Below are positions 4,939 to 7,700 of a stretch of 7,700 nt of DNA, one piece after another. The stretch is from an uncultured Oscillospiraceae bacterium (GTDB lineage Bacteria > Bacillota > Clostridia > Oscillospirales > Ruminococcaceae): the NCBI GenBank assembly GCA_910587465.1, contig CAJUMS010000112.1:1-7700 (forward strand). The letters run 5' to 3'. The notes beneath the pieces were generated by a model, which was given only the letters and a program-made list of their open reading frames with translations, searched no databases and had not been told where the DNA came from. The translations under genes were made by a program, and so were the position numbers. Numbering within the stretch: position 1 is the first letter of the stretch; every line of letters begins with the position of its first letter.

Positions 4939-7540
4939 CTATTACAGAGGTGAGTTCAAATTGACAGCGTCCAATAAAAAGAAAACTACAGGATTTCTGC
5001 TTACCAGTCTGGCTCTGCTTGTTGTTGTGATTGTAGGCTCGCTTTCATTTTTCGTTCTAACTATGGAACGCGAAAGCCAGCAGGTTATCAACAGTGTCGG
5101 AACTATCTATATGCAAGGCATGAGCGAAAAAATCGCAATGCACTTTGAGACCACTATAAGTCTTCGCATGAATCCGCTTGAAACCATGGTCATAAATATG
5201 CCGCCCGAGGACACGGAATACGACCGTGAGCTGATTAATGAGCTCACATATGAAGGCACTATCCGCAACTATGAGTATCTCGCCTTTTTTGATTGGAACG
5301 GTAAGTTTCATATGATATACGGTGACGAGGTAGAACTGGAGGATACCTCGTCGTTCCTAGGGTCGTTGCGCAACGGAAATAAAAAGATCGCCGTGGGGCA
5401 TTCCCGCACCGAGGAAAAGATCGTAATGATGGGTATTCCCGTTGCTTATCCGATGGAAAACGGAGAGAAAAGTATTGCGCTTGTTGCGGGAATTTCTGCT
5501 TCGTATATAAACGAGGTATTGTCGCTGGACACTAATAATGCGCTTACATATTCGCATATCATACGCTGCGACGGAAGCTTTGTAATAAAGAACATAGATC
5601 TGGAAATGAATAACTACTTTGACAGGATACGCGCCACATTTGCAGAGCATGGAGACAATGGCGCGGACGAGTTTATCGACGGGTTGCGCGACGCAATGGA
5701 GAAGCACAGGGACTTTTCGTCCGTAATGCCTGTCCTTAACGAGCGCAGTCATGTTTACTGTACTCCGCTGGCTCATTCGGAGTGGTATCTCGTGACGGTC
5801 ATGCCTTATGGTGAGTTGGACAGTACGATAAACGCTCTCGACCGTGACCGCACAATGCTCTTCGCGGTGTGTATGGCAATCAATCTGGCAGTGATAGGTA
5901 TTATATTCTTTTTGTATTTCAGGAATAATCGTAAACAGATGCAGCTGCTGGTTGAGGCAAGGCAGGACGCGGAGCACGCCAATAAGGCGAAAAGCGAATT
6001 TCTGTCTAATATGTCGCACGACATAAGAACACCTATGAACGCCATCGTCGGTATGACAGCCATTGCGACGGCGAATATTGACAACAAACAGCAGATTGAA
6101 AACTGTCTGGGTAAGATCGCGCTATCTAGCAAACATCTGCTGGGACTTATTAATGATGTACTAGATATGTCGAAGATCGAGAGCGGAAAAATGACGCTTT
6201 CAATGTCCGAGATCTCGCTTAGGGAGGTCATGGAGGCGATCGTCAGCATTGTTCAGCCGCAGGTGCGCTCGAAGAAACAGAAGTTTGACGTGTTCATCTA
6301 CGATATCGAGACGGAGAACGTTTACTGCGACAGCGTACGTCTGAATCAGATAATAATCAACCTCTTGTCAAATGCCGTAAAATTTACTCCCGAAGGCGGT
6401 ACTATTGAGGTAAAAATGTACCAAAGACCGTCTGAAAAGGGCGATGAATACATACAGGTAAACATTGAGGTGCGGGACTCGGGTATCGGTATGACCGAGG
6501 AATTCAAAAAGAACGTGTTTGAGGCGTTCTCACGTGAGGACTCCAAGCGCGTTCAAAAAACCGAGGGTACGGGTCTCGGAATGGCGATAACGAAATACAT
6601 CATTGATGCTATGGGCGGTACGATAAACCTTGAGACCGCTCCGGGAAAGGGTACGCACTTCTTTGTTACACTCGACCTCGAAAAGGCGGAGCTGCGCGAG
6701 GAGGAAATGATACTTCCGAGCTGGCATATGCTGGTCGTTGACGATGATGAGCTGATCTGCCGCAGCGCCGCGGAATCTCTGAAAAATATTGGTATTGAAG
6801 CGGAATGGACGCTCGACGGCGAAAGCGCTGTGAAAATGGTTGCTCAAAAGCAGAAGAGCACTGACCCATACCATATTATCCTGCTTGACTGGAAACTTCC
6901 CGGTATTGATGGCGTTGAGACCGCTCGGCAGATTCGTAATACACTCGGAGACGATATACCTATCCTTCTGATCTCGGCATATGACTGGTCGGATATTGAG
7001 TGTGACGCGCGCGCGGCGGGCATTTCGGGATTTATCTCGAAACCGCTGTTCAAGTCGACACTGTATTACGGGCTGAAACAGTTCACGGGCAGTGAAATGC
7101 CGTCCGCCGCCGACGCGAATAATGTTGTTGACCGTCACGTTGATGAAATAACATTTGACAATTTGAAGATACTTCTTGCAGAGGATAACGAGCTTAACTG
7201 GGAAATCGCAAACGAGTTGCTGTCCGAGCTTGGGCTTGATATCGACCACGCCGAGAACGGAAAGATATGCGTTGAGATGTTTAAAAACAGCGCAGCAGGC
7301 TATTACAAAGCGATACTTATGGATATCAGAATGCCAGTCATGTCGGGCTACGAGGCTGCCGAAGCGATACGAGCGAGCGACCGTCCCGACAAGGACATTC
7401 CGATTATAGCGATGACTGCGGACGCATTCTCGGAGGACGTGAAAAAGTGTCTCGACGCAGGAATGAACGCACATACCTCCAAGCCTATTGATGTCAACAC
7501 TGTTGCCAGACTGCTTGACAAGTACATAATAAAGCGATAG
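4931..7540 (+). CDS. Membrane sensor hybrid histidine kinase with two receiver domains
   Basis: This is the predicted input kinase of the relay, 869 residues from ATG 4931. Domains in order: a short basic cytoplasmic tail; TM1 about 21-43; an extracytoplasmic sensory region about 44-308, probably Cache-like (YEYLAFFDWNGKF, IRCDGSFVIKN); TM2 about 309-330; a coiled linker; and HisKA with His363 (SNMSHDIRTPMN). The HATPase follows, with N box Asn477/Asn481, G1 DSGIGM (516-521), F box 530-533 and G2 GTGLGMAI (546-553). Receiver 1 (about 598-718) has DDD 604-606, Asp653, Ser682 and Lys704. Receiver 2 (about 744-865) has Glu751/Asp752, Asp798, Thr829 and Lys851. Both receivers keep all catalytic residues. 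The kinase itself has no HPt, which the preceding gene supplies. The start is uncertain: ATG 4931 overlaps the HPt stop but lacks a ribosome site, while in-frame TTG 4961 has a strong one and would remove 10 residues. The ligand is unknown; a small carboxylate or amino acid would be usual for Cache domains. Confidence 0.92.
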   Translation: MSDYYRGEFKLTASNKKKTTGFLLTSLALLVVVIVGSLSFFVLTMERESQQVINSVGTIYMQGMSEKIAMHFETTISLRMNPLETMVINMPPEDTEYDRELINELTYEGTIRNYEYLAFFDWNGKFHMIYGDEVELEDTSSFLGSLRNGNKKIAVGHSRTEEKIVMMGIPVAYPMENGEKSIALVAGISASYINEVLSLDTNNALTYSHIIRCDGSFVIKNIDLEMNNYFDRIRATFAEHGDNGADEFIDGLRDAMEKHRDFSSVMPVLNERSHVYCTPLAHSEWYLVTVMPYGELDSTINALDRDRTMLFAVCMAINLAVIGIIFFLYFRNNRKQMQLLVEARQDAEHANKAKSEFLSNMSHDIRTPMNAIVGMTAIATANIDNKQQIENCLGKIALSSKHLLGLINDVLDMSKIESGKMTLSMSEISLREVMEAIVSIVQPQVRSKKQKFDVFIYDIETENVYCDSVRLNQIIINLLSNAVKFTPEGGTIEVKMYQRPSEKGDEYIQVNIEVRDSGIGMTEEFKKNVFEAFSREDSKRVQKTEGTGLGMAITKYIIDAMGGTINLETAPGKGTHFFVTLDLEKAELREEEMILPSWHMLVVDDDELICRSAAESLKNIGIEAEWTLDGESAVKMVAQKQKSTDPYHIILLDWKLPGIDGVETARQIRNTLGDDIPILLISAYDWSDIECDARAAGISGFISKPLFKSTLYYGLKQFTGSEMPSAADANNVVDRHVDEITFDNLKILLAEDNELNWEIANELLSELGLDIDHAENGKICVEMFKNSAAGYYKAILMDIRMPVMSGYEAAEAIRASDRPDKDIPIIAMTADAFSEDVKKCLDAGMNAHTSKPIDVNTVARLLDKYIIKR
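4946..4954 (+). promoter_or_regulatory. Strong Shine-Dalgarno inside the annotated kinase N-terminus
   Basis: AGAGGTGAG closely matches the anti-16S target GGAGGTGA and ends 6 bases before the in-frame TTG at 4961. It is a better ribosome site than anything upstream of ATG 4931, so TTG 4961 is a serious alternative start for the hybrid kinase. Starting there gives MTASNKKK followed directly by the first membrane segment, a sensible N-terminus. Confidence 0.5.
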
Positions 7541-7654
7541 CAAAAAGCGTTAAAAATATCAAAATGTAATTTTTTCTGCTTACCGTTGCGAAATTCAATT
7601 GCATGATATTGAAATTTTATAAAAAGAGCGCCCGAGAGGTTTTTTAATATAATC

Positions 7655-7700
7655 CCCATAGAACAGACAGTTGAAAAAACAAAAAGGTCTGAACTATGGG
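7655..7700. repeat. Imperfect inverted repeat at the window end
   Basis: CCCATAG (7655-7661) and CAGAC (7664-7668) are mirrored by GTCTG (7687-7691) and CTATGGG (7694-7700), giving 12 paired positions interrupted only by AA opposite AA. The A-rich spacer is 18 bases. The repeat reaches the last base and may continue outside. There is no T-tract in view, so it cannot be called a terminator. A TATAAT at 7648-7653 stands just before it but has no -35 at 17 bases. The rest of 7541-7654 is AT-rich and holds no gene I can support. Confidence 0.6.

Noticed and set aside
6530..7543. 337-codon open frame on the minus strand opposite the kinase C-terminus
   Set aside because: It lies opposite two receiver domains with all catalytic residues. 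The translation has no family-like motifs and there is no promoter or ribosome site for it.
7621..7646. Terminator after the hybrid kinase at the T6 run
   Set aside because: The A-run and T-run can pair weakly, but the GC-containing interior does not form a stem, so there is no convincing intrinsic terminator.
1..7700. CRISPR array, tRNA/rRNA, insertion sequence or phage genes
   Set aside because: There are no regularly spaced repeats, no RNA gene signatures, no transposase or integrase, and nearly all sequence is accounted for by the six genes.

Overview
The window looks like the left end of an assembled contig (probably metagenomic, or a draft genome) from an anaerobic Firmicute, most likely a Clostridia/Ruminococcaceae-type gut or rumen bacterium. 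That placement is inference. It rests on the moderate GC content, the recurring GAAAGG ribosome-binding motif, textbook TTGACA-N17-TATAAT promoters, and a gene mix of fucose/rhamnose fermentation, mannan hydrolysis, chemotaxis and HD-GYP/hybrid-kinase signalling. Bases 1-48 are not biological: they are the Illumina P7/Read-2 adapter with an 8-base index, so native sequence starts at 49.

Layout, all genes on the + strand. Bases 49-540 hold the C-terminal fragment of a methyl-accepting chemotaxis protein, cut by the contig end. Bases 597-1742 hold an iron-dependent lactaldehyde reductase/1,2-propanediol oxidoreductase (fucO), closed by a hairpin terminator at 1755-1790. Bases 1828-1856 carry a perfect sigma-A promoter driving a stand-alone glycoside hydrolase family 26 enzyme (1903-2808) with no signal peptide. 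A second perfect promoter (2834-2862) then drives a three-gene signalling operon after a leader of about 100 nt. The operon encodes a receiver/HD-GYP protein with a PAS-like tail (2970-4607), a single-domain HPt phosphotransfer protein (4585-4938) and a membrane sensor hybrid histidine kinase with two receivers (4931-7540). The genes overlap by 23 and 8 bases.

The operon appears to encode a complete His-Asp-His-Asp phosphorelay. An extracytoplasmic signal would drive kinase autophosphorylation, followed by transfer to a kinase receiver, then to HPt, then to the receiver of the HD-GYP protein, whose predicted output is cyclic-di-GMP hydrolysis. All phospho-accepting residues and the HD and GYP signatures are present. 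The partnership is inferred from operon structure and domain complementarity. The two metabolic genes upstream have their own transcription signals, and I see nothing that ties them to the relay beyond proximity.

The last 160 bases (7541-7700) hold no gene I can support. They contain an imperfect inverted repeat at the very end of the window and no convincing terminator.
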